Source: Neobacillus sp. PS3-40
GTDB taxonomy: Bacteria > Bacillota > Bacilli > Bacillales > Cytobacillaceae
Direction of reading: 5' to 3'
Assembly: GCF_030915485.1 (NCBI RefSeq)
Contig: NZ_CP133266.1
Coordinates: 868,001 to 932,000 of the forward strand
Length of the DNA: 64,000 nucleotides
Below, piece by piece: positions 63,226 to 64,000 of the stretch. The translations under genes and the position numbers were made by a program. Every line of letters begins with the position of its first letter. Within the stretch, counting starts at the first letter, position 1. The notes under the pieces are model-generated. The model made no database searches. It was not told where the DNA came from and saw only the letters and a program-made list of their open reading frames with translations.

Positions 63226-64000
63226 CTAGTTTGCTTCCATTTCCCTTACTCCATTCACGTCGGTAGACTTTTTTAATCCTTTAAATGAACTTTTCAGGAT
63301 AAGATATCTGTCCATTTCATTTACAAGTTGCAAAAGTGCAGCCCTTACTTCAAATTCTTCTCTTGTTTTAGGAAGCTCCATTTCTTCGAATTCTACTTTC
63401 ATTCTCCTTAATTTTTCGATATAAATATAAGCCGTATTTCCGGGATGGATGTTTTCTGATAATTCTTCAAGAAAATCTGAAATCATTTTTCCTTGCTCTA
63501 TCGTTTGTGTAATGGATGTCACAATCGGTAGAACTCGTTCGATAATTTCAAACTGTTTTTCCCTCATTTTAAAATAATGAAAGTATATATTTTCTTCTCT
63601 CAAAAGATGATTTTCGACATCTAGTAAAGCGATTGTTTTGGCTTCTTCAAAAAGACGGGCTGTTTCCGTAATTTCTTTCCCATCCCATTCACTTTCTCCT
63701 CTTCTTAAGTAATGGATCATTTCACAAAAAATCTGTTTAAAGTTCTGTTCAATCCTTTTCTGGTAAAACTCTAACTTCTTTTCAACACTTGGCATATAAA
63801 GATTAATTATAAGTGCAACTCCAATTCCTATGACAATAACGCCTAATTCATTGAGAAAAAGACCAGTTGAAATATGGTGGGCAATATAAATATGTAGAAT
63901 GATAACGCTGCTTGTCACAACTCCTTCTTTTGCTTTCAGCATAACAATGGTGGGAATAAAGAAAAATAACATTAGCCCAATAATAATGGGATGGTAGGCT
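63226..64000 (-). CDS. yqjA: YqjA, aromatic acid exporter family (DUF939), 5' end beyond window
   Basis: The frame stays open upstream of ATG 63972 to the window edge (AYHPIIIG before LMLFFFIPTIVMLKAKEGV), so the start is outside. Membrane helices in the first 60 visible residues, then a long helical cytoplasmic part (KKLEFYQKRIEQNFKQIFCEMIHYLRRGE ... ILKSSFKGLKKSTDVNGVREMEAN). Matches YqjA, putative exporter of the aromatic acid exporter family. Ends 14 bases before yqjB. Confidence 0.85.
   Translation of the reverse strand, partial: AYHPIIIGLMLFFFIPTIVMLKAKEGVVTSSVIILHIYIAHHISTGLFLNELGVIVIGIGVALIINLYMPSVEKKLEFYQKRIEQNFKQIFCEMIHYLRRGESEWDGKEITETARLFEEAKTIALLDVENHLLREENIYFHYFKMREKQFEIIERVLPIVTSITQTIEQGKMISDFLEELSENIHPGNTAYIYIEKLRRMKVEFEEMELPKTREEFEVRAALLQLVNEMDRYLILKSSFKGLKKSTDVNGVREMEAN

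Overview
The window is about 64 kb of low-GC chromosome from an endospore-forming member of the Bacillaceae (Bacillus sensu lato). The evidence is the spore genes (spmA/spmB/dacB, spoVA, spoIIA, dacF, spoIIM), several near-identical Bacillus subtilis homologues (SpoIIAB, SpoIIAA, MciZ, Fer) and a gene order that follows the B. subtilis ypbD to yqjA segment closely. I see no tRNA, rRNA, CRISPR array, prophage or intact insertion sequence. I name no species; a Neobacillus- or Cytobacillus-like organism is a guess.

Layout. 1-6 kb: ypbD (cut by the window edge), recS, ypbB, ferredoxin, FMN-riboswitch-controlled ribU, and an M23/LysM hydrolase. 6-14.4 kb: rsiX-sigX with an ECF-type autoregulatory promoter, then resE-resD-resC-resB-resA for redox sensing and cytochrome c maturation. 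14.4-22.8 kb: rluB, the sporulation operon dacB-spmA-spmB, a superoxide dismutase, ypuI, scpB-scpA (chromosome condensation), a YjcZ-type miniprotein, ypuF, ribT. 23-29 kb: ypuA, lysA, and a reduced spoVA operon holding AA, AB, AEA and AF but not AC, AD or AEB. 29.4-34.6 kb: spoIIAA-spoIIAB-sigF behind a textbook sigma-H promoter with a Spo0A box, dacF behind a sigma-F-like promoter, and nucleoside salvage genes pdp, pupG, deoB. 36-41 kb: xerD, yqzK, fur (with a perfect PerR box), spoIIM (sigma-E promoter), an EndoQ-type nuclease, nudF, and the tiny FtsZ inhibitor gene mciZ. 41-49.5 kb: yqk/yqj genes interrupted by a ketone-body/leucine-degradation cluster (scoA, scoB, HMG-CoA lyase), then the YolD/UvrX pair with a LexA box. 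49.5-64 kb: yqjQ, yqjP, proline T-box plus proC, namA, rnz, zwf, DNA polymerase IV, a lone CheW, yqjE, a methylmalonyl-CoA module, a Prli42-like miniprotein, yqjB and yqjA (cut by the window edge).

The most striking non-coding content is repetitive. (1) A dispersed element of about 100 bp, built of three consecutive hairpins, occurs 12 times in this window, always between genes or at gene ends; one copy supplies the last ten codons and the stop of ypuF, and another overlaps the stop codon of deoB. (2) Seven tandem 50-53 bp units between sigF and spoVAA each form a hairpin followed by a T-run on the coding strand, so they look like an array of intrinsic terminators. (3) Single copies or fragments of other palindromic intergenic elements lie near 6.0, 27.7, 34.6, 37.5 and 39.0 kb; the 27.7 kb one sits exactly where spoVAC-AD-AEB are missing.

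Functionally the window links the sporulation programme (Spo0A/sigma-H to spoIIA; sigma-F to dacF; sigma-E to spoIIM and dacB-spmAB; sigma-G probably to spoVA), cell-envelope stress (SigX, M23, YkuD), respiration control (Res), iron and peroxide control (PerR to Fur) and SOS repair (UvrX).
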